Notes under the pieces: generated by a model
Database searches by the model: none
What the model saw: only the letters and a program-made list of their open reading frames with translations
Told to the model about the DNA's origin: nothing
Shown: positions 37,703 through 46,474 of the stretch, piece after piece
Layout of the letters: the number at the start of each line of letters is the position of its first letter
Numbering within the stretch: position 1 is the first letter of the stretch
NCBI RefSeq assembly: GCF_037126245.1
Contig: NZ_CP136925.1
Location: 1,690,001-1,754,000, forward strand
Direction: 5' to 3'
From: Mangrovimonas cancribranchiae
GTDB taxonomy: Bacteria; Bacteroidota; Bacteroidia; Flavobacteriales; Flavobacteriaceae
DNA: 64,000 nt
Made by a program: the position numbers and the translations under genes

Positions 37703-39046
37703 ATGACGTTAACACAACTAAACGCCATATCGCCAATTGACGGTAGATACCGAAACAAAGCCGAAGCGCTTGCAACATATTTTTCTGAAGAAGCACTTAT
37801 TAAATACCGTGTTCTTGTAGAAATTGAATACTTTATTGCGTTATGCGAAATTCCGTTGCCGCAATTAAATAGCTTTGACCACACACTTTTTGAAGCGTTA
37901 AGAAATATATATAAAGAATTTACCGCCGAAGATGCGCTACAAATTAAAACCATAGAAAATGTTACTAATCACGATGTAAAAGCCGTTGAATATTTTATAA
38001 AAGAAAAATTCGATGCTTTAAACATTTCTGAATACAAAGAGTTTATTCATTTTGGGTTAACATCGCAAGACATTAACAATACTGCCATTCCTTTAAGTAT
38101 TAAAGAAGCAATGAACGATGTTTATGTACCTGAATATTTTAAAACGTTAAACACGCTTAAAGAGCTAGTTATAGAATGGAAAGACATTTCTATGTTAGCA
38201 AGAACACATGGGCAACCAGCTTCGCCAACCCGATTAGGAAAGGAAATTGATGTTTTTGTAAAGCGTTTAGAGGAACAATTTAATTTATTAAACGATATTC
38301 CAAGTGCTGCCAAATTTGGAGGAGCCACAGGAAATTACAATGCGCATAAAGTCGCTTATCCTAACATAGACTGGAAAGCCTTTGGTAGTAAATTTGTTCA
38401 AGAAAAATTAGGCCTTTACCATTCGTTTCCAACAACACAAATTGAGCATTACGACCATATGGCAGCGTTATTTGATTGTTTAAAGCGTATAAATACCATT
38501 ATTATAGATTTAAATCGCGATATATGGACATACGTTTCTATGGACTACTTTAAGCAAAAGATTAAAAAAGGTGAAGTTGGAAGTAGTGCCATGCCACACA
38601 AAGTAAATCCTATAGATTTTGAAAATTCTGAAGGTAACTTAGGTATTGCCAATGCCGTATTCGAGCATTTAGCAGCAAAGCTTCCTATATCTAGATTACA
38701 AAGAGACCTTACTGATAGTACCGTTTTAAGAAATGCTGGCGTACCATTTGCGCATACAATTATTGGGTTTAAAAGCACACTTAAAGGCTTAAATAAACTC
38801 CTTCTTAATGAGGCTAAGTTTAATGAAGATTTAGAAAACAACTGGGCTGTTGTTGCCGAAGCTATTCAAACTATTTTGCGTCGTGAAGGTTATCCAAATC
38901 CTTACGAAGCTTTAAAAGGATTAACTAGAACCAATGAAAAAATAACACAACAATCTATTTCGGAATTTATTGATACTTTAGAGGTCTCTAACGAGATTAA
39001 AAATGAGTTAAAAAATATTACACCAAGCAATTACACGGGTATTTAA
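37703..39046 (+). CDS. purB: Adenylosuccinate lyase
   Basis: Cleaves SAICAR and adenylosuccinate in purine synthesis, 447 residues, of the E. coli PurB type (456). The signature GEVGSSAMPHKVNPIDFENSEG and the catalytic His regions TSQDINNTA and RTHGQPASPTRLGKE are intact. It is followed by a small membrane-protein gene 3 bp downstream. Confidence 0.97.
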   Translation: MTLTQLNAISPIDGRYRNKAEALATYFSEEALIKYRVLVEIEYFIALCEIPLPQLNSFDHTLFEALRNIYKEFTAEDALQIKTIENVTNHDVKAVEYFIKEKFDALNISEYKEFIHFGLTSQDINNTAIPLSIKEAMNDVYVPEYFKTLNTLKELVIEWKDISMLARTHGQPASPTRLGKEIDVFVKRLEEQFNLLNDIPSAAKFGGATGNYNAHKVAYPNIDWKAFGSKFVQEKLGLYHSFPTTQIEHYDHMAALFDCLKRINTIIIDLNRDIWTYVSMDYFKQKIKKGEVGSSAMPHKVNPIDFENSEGNLGIANAVFEHLAAKLPISRLQRDLTDSTVLRNAGVPFAHTIIGFKSTLKGLNKLLLNEAKFNEDLENNWAVVAEAIQTILRREGYPNPYEALKGLTRTNEKITQQSISEFIDTLEVSNEIKNELKNITPSNYTGI

Positions 39047-39049
39047 TTT

Positions 39050-39241
39050 ATGTTAACAGACAAACAATCTTTAGCCCTTTGTGCTTTTGTATTTTTGGGG
39101 TTTTCCTTTTTTGGAATTTTAGATTTATTAGATAACTATGCCATTTCTGGCACGCTGTTACTCTGTTTTATTCTGGTTATTGTTAATTTGATAATTAACA
39201 AATCCTCTGGCAAAAGCGAGGATGAAACTCAAGATAACTAA
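39050..39241 (+). CDS. Small two-helix membrane protein
   Basis: 63 residues: two hydrophobic segments (about 8-26 and 30-49) and a charged tail (KSSGKSEDETQDN). It starts 3 bp after the purB stop and ends just before a terminator, so it is expressed with purB. Function unknown. Confidence 0.65.
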   Translation: MLTDKQSLALCAFVFLGFSFFGILDLLDNYAISGTLLLCFILVIVNLIINKSSGKSEDETQDN

Positions 39242-39244
39242 TAC

Positions 39245-39275
39245 AAAAAGGCTCGCAATGCGAGCCTTTTATTTT
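39245..39275. terminator. Bidirectional terminator after the purB unit
   Basis: AAAAAGGCTCGCA-ATGCGAGCCTTTT: an 8-bp GC-rich stem flanked by A and T runs, between convergent genes. Confidence 0.87.
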
Positions 39276-39297
39276 TAAAAACTATAACGTCTAGCTT

Positions 39298-39849
39298 TTA
39301 AATATTTTTAAAGAAACTTTCTAGTCCTTTTAACTGTGTTGTATCAATATCGGCTTCTCTAATGGCTTTTGTTAACGTAACTATTTTACTTGGTGACATA
39401 TTATCACCTAAAACTCTTACTATACCAAAGCCCATCTCTTTAGAACTTCCAAAAACTACAAACTCATCTACACTATCGTCTTCGCCTAAATATTTTATAA
39501 CAACTTTTCCACCGCGATCGTTAAATTCCATCAAATCTTTATACTTCGTATCATTTAAAATGGTTTTTACTTTTGCAACTTCAGTATTATAGGTTGTTAA
39601 ATTACCAGAGTCTTTAATTTTATATCCTAAAAAGTTTAATTTGTCAACAGACTCGTAAGCGGCTTTTTGCTCTTCTGTTAATGTAGCCGTATCAAAAGTA
39701 ACTATTGATGTTGGCAAATCTGCTGATGTAAAATCTGGGGTTTCCTGTCGGTCTACAAAATAGGTTTGTAACGTTTCTCCCGAATTACAGCTTGCTAGCA
39801 TAACACATGCTAGCAAACCATAAAGGTATTTTTTGATTGATTGTATCAT
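39298..39849 (-). CDS. DUF4252 lipoprotein
   Basis: 183 residues with a lipoprotein signal (YLYGLLACVMLASCNSGE). The domain (KVVIKYLGEDDSVDEFVVFGSSKEMGFGIVRVLGDNMSPSKIVTLTKAI) is the DUF4252 family. It is the last gene of the sigma factor operon, 19 bp after a second DUF4252 gene. Function unknown; the linkage suggests an envelope protein tied to this sigma factor's regulon. Confidence 0.82.
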   Translation of the reverse strand: MIQSIKKYLYGLLACVMLASCNSGETLQTYFVDRQETPDFTSADLPTSIVTFDTATLTEEQKAAYESVDKLNFLGYKIKDSGNLTTYNTEVAKVKTILNDTKYKDLMEFNDRGGKVVIKYLGEDDSVDEFVVFGSSKEMGFGIVRVLGDNMSPSKIVTLTKAIREADIDTTQLKGLESFFKNI

Positions 39850-39868
39850 AATTCGATATAATTATTTA

Positions 39869-40429
39869 TTATTTCTTCTCCTCAAGGTGTTCGCCTCCTG
39901 GAATATTCATTTTTTTGGTAAGTCTTGAAATTTGATTCAAGTCGATGTCTCCTGTTAAAGAAACAATTACAGTTTCAACATTTCGTTTCTTACCGTTAAC
40001 TTCAATATCTGCCCCTTTTGTTACTTGAGAAAGACCATTAACAAACATTAAAAATTCACTTACATGATCTTCATCTTTACCTTCTTTTATGTAAAACTTC
40101 ATTTCTACACCATCGTCTTTAACTTCCATTAATTCACTTAAAGAACTTTTGCGTGATGTTACCCAACCTACAACATCTTTAGATATCGATTCGTTATCTG
40201 TAACAATAGTTTTAAAACTGGTAATGCTATTTACCATATTAAGGTACTCTTGTGCTTCTGGATCATCGGTATTAATATCCATCTTCGCTAACATTTGGAA
40301 CATTTTAGGTTTAATAGACACGTAAGTTACCTCGGGATTTTCGCTGTATTTAGCAAAAATATCTTGTGCCATACCTGTTAACGGCAATAACATAATTGCC
40401 ATAATTAAAAGTGCTATTCTATTTTTCAT
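39869..40429 (-). CDS. DUF4252 exported protein
   Basis: 186 residues from MKNRIALLIMAIMLLPLTGMAQD, a signal peptide without lipobox Cys. The body (YVSIKPKMFQMLAKMDI ... KDDGVEMKFYIKEGKDEDHVSEFLMFVNG ... VSLTGDIDLNQISRLTKKMNIPG) is DUF4252. An ATG eight codons earlier (40453) is possible but adds a polar stretch before the signal peptide. It pairs with the DUF4252 lipoprotein downstream. Confidence 0.82.
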   Translation of the reverse strand: MKNRIALLIMAIMLLPLTGMAQDIFAKYSENPEVTYVSIKPKMFQMLAKMDINTDDPEAQEYLNMVNSITSFKTIVTDNESISKDVVGWVTSRKSSLSELMEVKDDGVEMKFYIKEGKDEDHVSEFLMFVNGLSQVTKGADIEVNGKKRNVETVIVSLTGDIDLNQISRLTKKMNIPGGEHLEEKK

Positions 40430-40456
40430 TGTATTACTATTTATTAAATTCATGAT

Positions 40457-40948
40457 TTACTTTTTAAAAATTAAACTAGTTGTTTTATCCATTTCGTTAA
40501 GGTAACCTACATTAGAAACACCTTTGTTATACGTATTTAAGTACTCTAATTGTTTAGCGCCTTTATTGAAATTACTTGAGATTAGCTCTAACGACTGTAC
40601 AAGTTGGTTATAAGCTACTTTTGGGTCGTCATAGGTTCCAAGGTCTTCTTGTTGTTGAAATACATTAGACTTAAAATAAAACCCAATTAAAAGAACGGCT
40701 ACAGCTGCGACAGAAATCCATTTAGTATAAGTATAAAAAGATACACTGCGTTTAGATTGTAATGGAACGTCTTTGGTAAACTGCTCTTTTTCATTTACTA
40801 AAAAATAAGTAAACATAGCTTTGTAACTCTCAAGGTGTGGCGGTACAGTTTCGTTTGTAAAATAGTGTTTTAACTGTTGCTCTTCTTGAAGCGTTGTTTC
40901 GCCATTGTCGTATTTTTCTAGTAATTTTTCTATATTATTTAATACCAT
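40457..40948 (-). CDS. Putative anti-sigma factor (single-pass membrane protein)
   Basis: 163 residues. The cytoplasmic part (1-90) has a helical pattern like anti-sigma domains (LLEKYDNGETTLQEEQQLKHYF), then one membrane segment (about 92-108, WISVAAVAVLLIGFYF) and a periplasmic tail. It overlaps the upstream sigma factor gene by 14 bp. Order and topology suggest it restrains that sigma factor, by inference. There is no HxxxCxxC zinc motif. Confidence 0.7.
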   Translation of the reverse strand: MVLNNIEKLLEKYDNGETTLQEEQQLKHYFTNETVPPHLESYKAMFTYFLVNEKEQFTKDVPLQSKRSVSFYTYTKWISVAAVAVLLIGFYFKSNVFQQQEDLGTYDDPKVAYNQLVQSLELISSNFNKGAKQLEYLNTYNKGVSNVGYLNEMDKTTSLIFKK

Positions 40949-41444
40949 AATTATGCGTATTAGTTAATTTTTCTCGTATTGCTTTTCTTGCTCGTGATAA
41001 GGCCACTCTAACTGCTGTGTTATTCATGTTTAGCATTTTGGCTATTTCGTCGTAATCGTATTGTTCGATATCTCTTAGTTGAATAACCATTTTTTGTTGT
41101 TCGGGTAATTCTTCTATAATTTTTGAGACCCAATTCACACTATCATTAACTTCTATTTCTTTTTGTAACGATACATTGTGATCTTTATAATTACTATGAA
41201 CAATTTTTAAATTTTGCGCTTGTTTCGACTTTAATTTATCCAAGCAAAAGTTTTTAGTCATGGTCATAGAAAACGCTTCAACGTTCTTATAACTTTCTAT
41301 TTTAGCTTTGTTTTTCCACAACTTTATAAGGATTTCCTGTGTGGCATCTTCCGCTTCTTCCGTAGACACCAACAATCGTTTTGCTAAACGAAACACCTTA
41401 TCCTTAAAAGGCATGACTATATTTAAAAATTCGTTTTGGTTCAT
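40935..41444 (-). CDS. ECF-type RNA polymerase sigma factor
   Basis: 169 residues with region 2 (DKVFRLAKRLLVSTEEAEDATQEILIKLWKN ... AFSMTMTKNFCLDKLK) and region 4 (LPEQQKMVIQLRDIEQYDYDEIAKMLNMNNTAVRVALSRARKAIREKL). It belongs to the group IV (ECF) sigma factors. It heads an operon with a putative anti-sigma factor and two DUF4252 genes, an arrangement I recognise from flavobacterial genomes. The inducing signal is not known. Confidence 0.9.
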   Translation of the reverse strand: MNQNEFLNIVMPFKDKVFRLAKRLLVSTEEAEDATQEILIKLWKNKAKIESYKNVEAFSMTMTKNFCLDKLKSKQAQNLKIVHSNYKDHNVSLQKEIEVNDSVNWVSKIIEELPEQQKMVIQLRDIEQYDYDEIAKMLNMNNTAVRVALSRARKAIREKLTNTHNYGIK

Positions 41445-41572
41445 TTTTTTGGTTAGCTAAAATAACTTTTACTGCTATTTACCTTTACGACGATTAAGTA
41501 TCTTTTTTGTTACAAAAAAATTTTCATTCCGTTTTAAAGTAAGTATTTTTAAAGGGTGAAATTTATTTTGTT

Positions 41573-42997
41573 ATGAAAAAAACGTACCTCATTTTATTAT
41601 TAATGGCATTAACTCTATCGTCCTGCTTTGATGATTTAGACGATAGTCCCGCTACAACACAAGATATTAATGACTTTGTTTATCGCGGTATGAACATTTT
41701 TTATTTATATAAATATAATGTTCAAGAATTAGAAACCAACTTATCGCAAACGTCAAATTACAATAGTTACTTAAATAGCTATTCCTCTCCAGAAACTTTT
41801 TTTGAAAGTTTAATTTATCAACGCGAAACGGTTGACAAGTTTAGCTGGATTACAAACAATTACATTGCCTTAGAGCAACAATTAAACAGTGGCACAAACC
41901 TAAGTAATGGCTTGGAATTTAATTTTTATTACGAACCAGGAAGCAATACCAATGTTTTTGCTATTATCAGGTTAGTTTTAAATAATAGCGAAGCTTCTAG
42001 TCAAGGCTTACAGCGCGGACAAATTATTCATGCGGTGAATGGTACCGAATTAACAGCTAATAACATTTCATCACTTTTTAACCAAAATAATTACACTCTT
42101 AATTTTGCCGATTATAATGACAATGGCACTCCAGAAAATAACGATGATTTTATAGAACCTAACAACACAAGTGTTTCGTTGTCTAAAACAGTTTATACTG
42201 AAAATCCCGTTTATAAAACCGAAATTATCGATGTTAATGGTGAAAACTTAGGCTATTTGGCTTACAACAGTTTTACCCCAGATTTTAATACCCAATTAAA
42301 TAACGCCTTTGCAACCTTTCAAGCTAATAATGTGCAACATTTAGTTTTAGATTTAAGGTATAATCCTGGAGGTTCTGTTAACTCGGCAACACTCTTAGGA
42401 AGCATGGTTACAGGACAGTTTAACAGCGATGTTTTTGCGAAATTAAACTACAATGCCGATTTACAAGCCAATAACACTGTTTACAATTTCAGTAACAGTT
42501 TTAATGGCACCTCCATTAACAACTTAAATCTAGATAAAGTTTATGTGCTAACATCAGGTAGTTCGGCATCGGCAAGTGAAATGATTATTAATAGTTTACA
42601 ATCGTATATAGATGTTGTACAAATTGGAAGTTCTACCACAGGTAAATCGCAAGCCTCAATAACTATTTATGATTCGCCCGATTATTTAAGCAGAAGCGAA
42701 GCTAACCCAACACATACATATGCTATGCAACCTCTTGTAGCTATTACTGTTAATACTAACGATGAACAAGTTCCTTCTACTGGTTTAACGCCAAACATTG
42801 AAGTTATAGAAGACCCTAAAAACTATGGTGTTTTAGGTCATGAAAACGAACCATTATTAGCAGCTGCTATTGCAGATATTTTAGGTACAGGAAGAACGGC
42901 TCCTTCTTCTTTTGAAAAAGCAAAACCTATCTCTACAAGAATAAACTTATCTCCTTTTGAAGATAATATGCATATTTCTCCTGAAGATATTAAATAA
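41573..42997 (+). CDS. S41-family peptidase lipoprotein
   Basis: 474 residues with lipoprotein signal (LILLLMALTLSSCFDD). An N-terminal helical region is followed by a PDZ-like domain (about 120-200, EASSQGLQRGQIIHAVNGTELT) and the C-terminal-processing protease domain. That domain has LDLRYNPGGSV, the nucleophile region TSGSSASASEM and the catalytic Lys in SSTTGKSQA. It acts at the periplasmic face of a membrane; substrates are unknown. Confidence 0.88.
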   Translation: MKKTYLILLLMALTLSSCFDDLDDSPATTQDINDFVYRGMNIFYLYKYNVQELETNLSQTSNYNSYLNSYSSPETFFESLIYQRETVDKFSWITNNYIALEQQLNSGTNLSNGLEFNFYYEPGSNTNVFAIIRLVLNNSEASSQGLQRGQIIHAVNGTELTANNISSLFNQNNYTLNFADYNDNGTPENNDDFIEPNNTSVSLSKTVYTENPVYKTEIIDVNGENLGYLAYNSFTPDFNTQLNNAFATFQANNVQHLVLDLRYNPGGSVNSATLLGSMVTGQFNSDVFAKLNYNADLQANNTVYNFSNSFNGTSINNLNLDKVYVLTSGSSASASEMIINSLQSYIDVVQIGSSTTGKSQASITIYDSPDYLSRSEANPTHTYAMQPLVAITVNTNDEQVPSTGLTPNIEVIEDPKNYGVLGHENEPLLAAAIADILGTGRTAPSSFEKAKPISTRINLSPFEDNMHISPEDIK

Positions 42998-43032
42998 CAA
43001 AAAAGCCGCTCTAAGTGAGCGGCTTTTTTGTT
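42998..43032. terminator. Bidirectional terminator
   Basis: AAAAAAGCCGCTC-TAAGT-GAGCGGCTTTTTT, an 8-bp GC-rich stem with A/T flanks, between the S41 peptidase gene and the convergent TonB receptor gene. Confidence 0.88.
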
Positions 43033-44961
43033 TTATAAACTTAAATTAAACCCAATGTTTACGTTTCGACCCCGTGTGGTATAACCATACAATTCTTGAT
43101 AATCTTCATTAAAGATATTGTTTACGTTGGCAAACAATTTCAGTTTGTTGTCCAAAATAGTATGACTCACATAAAAATCTAACAAACTATAGCTTTCTAA
43201 AGTAACATCCTCTGTAGCAAATGTTATGTTGTTAAAATACGCTTCATTTCTATCGTCGTTATACTGATAAGATAAACTCAAAAAGGTATTCTTTAAAACA
43301 TTATAATCCAATCGCGCGTTTCCTTTAAATTCTGGAATACGCAGATTTAAATCGTCTTCAACCTTGGTGTAGGTCACATTAGCATTCAATCTTAAAGCCT
43401 TCGTAATATTATAGTTAGCTGAAAATTCTAATCCGCAAGCTGTAAAATCATCAGCAACATTATCATACTGATAGACAAAACTTCCCATATCTACATAATC
43501 GATAAAATTAGTTTCGTTTCTAGTAAAATACACCAAGCTTAGGGTTGCTTTATCTTTAATTCCTGCTTCTACACCCACTTCTATAGTTTCATTTTCTTCA
43601 GGTTTTAAATCGGCATTACCATAAGCAGGTTCAAATAACTGGTACAATGATGGCGTAATGTAAGCTGTACTGTAGCTAGCCATTCCTTTTAAGTATCCAA
43701 AACCAAATGCTTTTCTATAAGATGGGTTTATATTATACACCACGTGATTGCCGTATTCGCTATGATTATTTAAACGTGCACCTGCATTGACGTTTAGCCC
43801 AAAATCTGACACATACACCACATTGGCATATGGATCGATACTATTAAATGTCGCAGTTTCTGGATTAATGCTTTGCTCTAAAGTTGATGCTCCAAATGGA
43901 ATCACATAGCTTTCCATATCGTTTTCCTGAAAGTTCACACCCAAAATGGTATAAAATTTATCGTTGAAGTTATACCTATTAAAAAGATCTGCCACCAAAC
44001 TAGTCGCGAAATACTCTGCTGGATATCCAGATTCTATCACGCGTTCTACATCATTATACGCAGCATTTAAAGTAATGCTTCCTTTGTTGTAGGTAAACTC
44101 AGGAGCAATCCCAATGCGATATTGCTTACTAGTTGAGCGATTATCGGCATCCATAAACGTGGAAGCATCATCAAAATCGGCCTTAAACTTATCAAAACCA
44201 GCATAAGCCGTAAACTTAAACTGTTTTGAAAACGCATACCCTAACTTTACATTTCCGTTAATAGAATTGTAAACATCAGATTCTGTTCCCTTAGACATTG
44301 CTGATAATCCATCGGTATATTGATTGCCAAAGCTAGCCAAATAGTTAAAATCACCTAAAGTACCATTTACAGAAACATTGTTTCTAAAATCTTCTACCGC
44401 ATAGTTGTTATCGTCTTGCGATTGATTGGTACCAAAAACACTTCTAAAATTAGCCGTAACCTTATCTTTTGAAGCGTCTTTCAATTTAATATTAATTACA
44501 GCTGTGGCGGCTCCTGTACCATATAATGTACTAGAAGCGCCTTTTAAGATTTCAATGCTTTCTACCTGATCTGGATTAAGTAAACGTAAATCAAAATCGT
44601 TAGCAATTTGCGATGGATCTGTAAGCGCAATACCATCAATAAGCACCAACACTTGACGGTTTCTACCACCACGAACATAATATGCTAAATTTTGACCAGC
44701 ATTACTTTTAGTACCATTAATTTCAACACCAGCAGTTGTATTAATAATTTCTGCAATGGTTTTACCCTGTAAATGCTGAAGCTGTTCTTGAGTGATTTTG
44801 GTAATCACTTTACCAGAATTTTCGCGCTTTAGATTAAATTTTGAGTCGGTAATCACGACTTCATCTAATTGTTCTACCTGTGTAGAATCGGTTTGTTGCT
44901 GTGCAAATCCCAAAAATGATGCCGCACAAAACGCCCCAAAAAACAACGTTTTTTTGTTCAT
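43033..44961 (-). CDS. btuB: TonB-dependent vitamin B12 receptor (BtuB-like)
   Basis: Outer-membrane gated barrel of 642 residues. Signal peptide MNKKTLFFGAFCAASFLGFAQQ, TonB box region (VEQLDEVVITDSK), plug domain (about 50-160, with GKTIAEIINTTAGVEING, YYVRGGRNRQVLVLIDGIALTDPSQI and the ESIEILKGASSTLYGTGAATAVINI motif), then a 22-strand barrel ending in ...GRNVNIGFNLSL with an aromatic/Leu-rich last strand. The cobalamin riboswitch in its leader and the divergent btuFCD genes support B12 or a related corrinoid as the substrate. Confidence 0.92.
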   Translation of the reverse strand: MNKKTLFFGAFCAASFLGFAQQQTDSTQVEQLDEVVITDSKFNLKRENSGKVITKITQEQLQHLQGKTIAEIINTTAGVEINGTKSNAGQNLAYYVRGGRNRQVLVLIDGIALTDPSQIANDFDLRLLNPDQVESIEILKGASSTLYGTGAATAVINIKLKDASKDKVTANFRSVFGTNQSQDDNNYAVEDFRNNVSVNGTLGDFNYLASFGNQYTDGLSAMSKGTESDVYNSINGNVKLGYAFSKQFKFTAYAGFDKFKADFDDASTFMDADNRSTSKQYRIGIAPEFTYNKGSITLNAAYNDVERVIESGYPAEYFATSLVADLFNRYNFNDKFYTILGVNFQENDMESYVIPFGASTLEQSINPETATFNSIDPYANVVYVSDFGLNVNAGARLNNHSEYGNHVVYNINPSYRKAFGFGYLKGMASYSTAYITPSLYQLFEPAYGNADLKPEENETIEVGVEAGIKDKATLSLVYFTRNETNFIDYVDMGSFVYQYDNVADDFTACGLEFSANYNITKALRLNANVTYTKVEDDLNLRIPEFKGNARLDYNVLKNTFLSLSYQYNDDRNEAYFNNITFATEDVTLESYSLLDFYVSHTILDNKLKLFANVNNIFNEDYQELYGYTTRGRNVNIGFNLSL

Positions 44962-44983
44962 TTTAAAATAAATTGTTCGAGAA

Positions 44984-45001
44984 AGTATGGTAATGCATAC
45001 T
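44984..45001 (-). promoter_or_regulatory. Hairpin in the btuB expression platform
   Basis: AGTATG-CATTAC-CATACT on the minus strand lies between the riboswitch and the btuB ATG (44961). It has no U-run, so if it is the switch output it would act on translation rather than termination. Inference. Confidence 0.4.
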
Positions 45002-45040
45002 CAAACTTTTATCCCGAAAGTTCGACTTAATTTGTTTTGA

Positions 45041-45250
45041 AAAAATGGCAGGTCTCCTGACTTACATTTAGCTGTTTTACCTTCCCAGTTTTTACCAGTG
45101 GTTTTTTTGAAGTAAACAGCAACTCTTTTTAAGAGATGCCCAATCAATTTGGGTTATATGCTTACAGTTGCGGGAACAGTTCTGGACTTGAACGACAATC
45201 TCACCAGATTCCCTTTTAATCAGTATTGCAAAGACAACACTGAACCAAAA
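45041..45250 (-). ncRNA. Cobalamin (adenosylcobalamin) riboswitch
   Basis: The minus strand reads as a class I/II cobalamin aptamer. It has a 5' conserved stretch GGGAATCTGGTGAGATTG (complement near 45197-45216), the core CAGAACTGTTCCCGCAACTGT (complement near 45167-45187) and the 3' B12 box AGTCAGGAGACCTGCC (complement 45047-45062). It ends about 85 nt before the btuB ATG. It switches expression off when cobalamin is bound. A TAGTTTTG box (45258-45265) fits a transcription start just upstream. The 370-bp gap 44962-45331 holds nothing else except the short start region of btuF. Confidence 0.93.
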
Positions 45251-45331
45251 TTCGCTGCAAAACTAAACAATTTGTACTATGTTTTAGCTATAAGATGAAA
45301 TAATATTACTTTTGAATGAAATTTCAACATT

Positions 45332-46474
45332 TTGAAAAAACTATTCTTATTTATTACACTTTTAGGTTTTGTGGCTTGCAAAAATGAGCCTAAAACGATT
45401 GACAACAGTAAGCAAGATATCGTCATATCAGATTTTAAATATGCTAAGGGCTTTCATATTACTTCCAATAAAAATTTTAAAGTTTTAACCATTAAAAATC
45501 CGTGGCCAAAAGCCGAAAAATCATACAAATACGCCTTGGTAAATCGTAATATTTTGCCAACAATTACATTAAACAAAAATGAATTTGATGGTATTATTCC
45601 TACACCAGTAGAAAAAATAGTTGTGACCTCTACCACGCACATTCCAGCATTGGAATTATTGGGTGTTGAACAAACGCTTGTCGGTTTTCCTGGCACCGAT
45701 TATGTATCTTCTGAAAAAACGCGCGCCTTAATAGACAATGAAAATATTAGGGAGTTAGGTAAAAACGAAGGCATTAACACCGAAGTATTGTTAGAACTAC
45801 AACCCGAAGTTGTTGTTGGTTTTGGTATAGATGGCAATAACAAAACCTTTGAAACCATTAAAAAATCAGGAATTCCCGTGATATACAATGGCGATTGGGT
45901 AGAAGCATCACCTTTGGCAAAAGCCGAATGGATTAAGTTTTTTGGTGTCTTGTTCAACAAAACAGTAAAAGCAGACTCCATTTTTAACACGATTGAAAAA
46001 AATTATAATGAAGCCAAGCAACTCGCTTCAAAAGTTAAAAGAACGCCAACAGTTTTAAGTGGCGCTTTACACAAAGATGTTTGGTATTTACCAAGTGGTA
46101 CTAGTCCAGAAGCTCAACTTTTAAAAGATGCTAATGTAAACTACTTATGGCAAAATACTAGTGCAGAAGGCAGCTTGGCCTTAAGTTTTGAAGCGGTTTT
46201 CACCAAGGCCAAAAATGCCGATATTTGGTTAAGTCCGTCGTATTATAATTCATTGGAATCTTTAAAAAACGCTAACGAACACTACACGGAATTTGACGCC
46301 TTTAAAAACAAAAAAGTGTATTCGTTTGTAAATGTTACAGGAGCAACTGGTGGTGTGACCTATTATGAAAAAGGTACCGCTAGACCAGATTTGGTTTTAA
46401 AAGATATTATTAAAGTTTGTCACCCCAATATATTACCAAGTTACGAAACATACTTTTTTAAACCACTAGAATAA
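45332..46474 (+). CDS. btuF: Cobalamin ABC transporter substrate-binding lipoprotein
   Basis: 380 residues with TTG start and lipoprotein signal LFLFITLLGFVACKNE. The BtuF/FhuD-type helical-backbone fold is recognisable: PVEKIVVTSTTHIPALELLGVEQTLVGFPG, LLELQPEVVVGFGID and PLAKAEWIKFFGVLF. It captures the corrinoid released by the TonB receptor and delivers it to BtuC. A TACTTTTG box lies at 45307-45314. It opens the btuF-btuC-btuD run. No plus-strand riboswitch precedes it. Confidence 0.88.
   Translation: MKKLFLFITLLGFVACKNEPKTIDNSKQDIVISDFKYAKGFHITSNKNFKVLTIKNPWPKAEKSYKYALVNRNILPTITLNKNEFDGIIPTPVEKIVVTSTTHIPALELLGVEQTLVGFPGTDYVSSEKTRALIDNENIRELGKNEGINTEVLLELQPEVVVGFGIDGNNKTFETIKKSGIPVIYNGDWVEASPLAKAEWIKFFGVLFNKTVKADSIFNTIEKNYNEAKQLASKVKRTPTVLSGALHKDVWYLPSGTSPEAQLLKDANVNYLWQNTSAEGSLALSFEAVFTKAKNADIWLSPSYYNSLESLKNANEHYTEFDAFKNKKVYSFVNVTGATGGVTYYEKGTARPDLVLKDIIKVCHPNILPSYETYFFKPLE

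Noticed and set aside
45041-45331. Riboswitch controlling btuF on the plus strand
   Set aside because: The B12 box and core are readable only on the minus strand, pointing to btuB.
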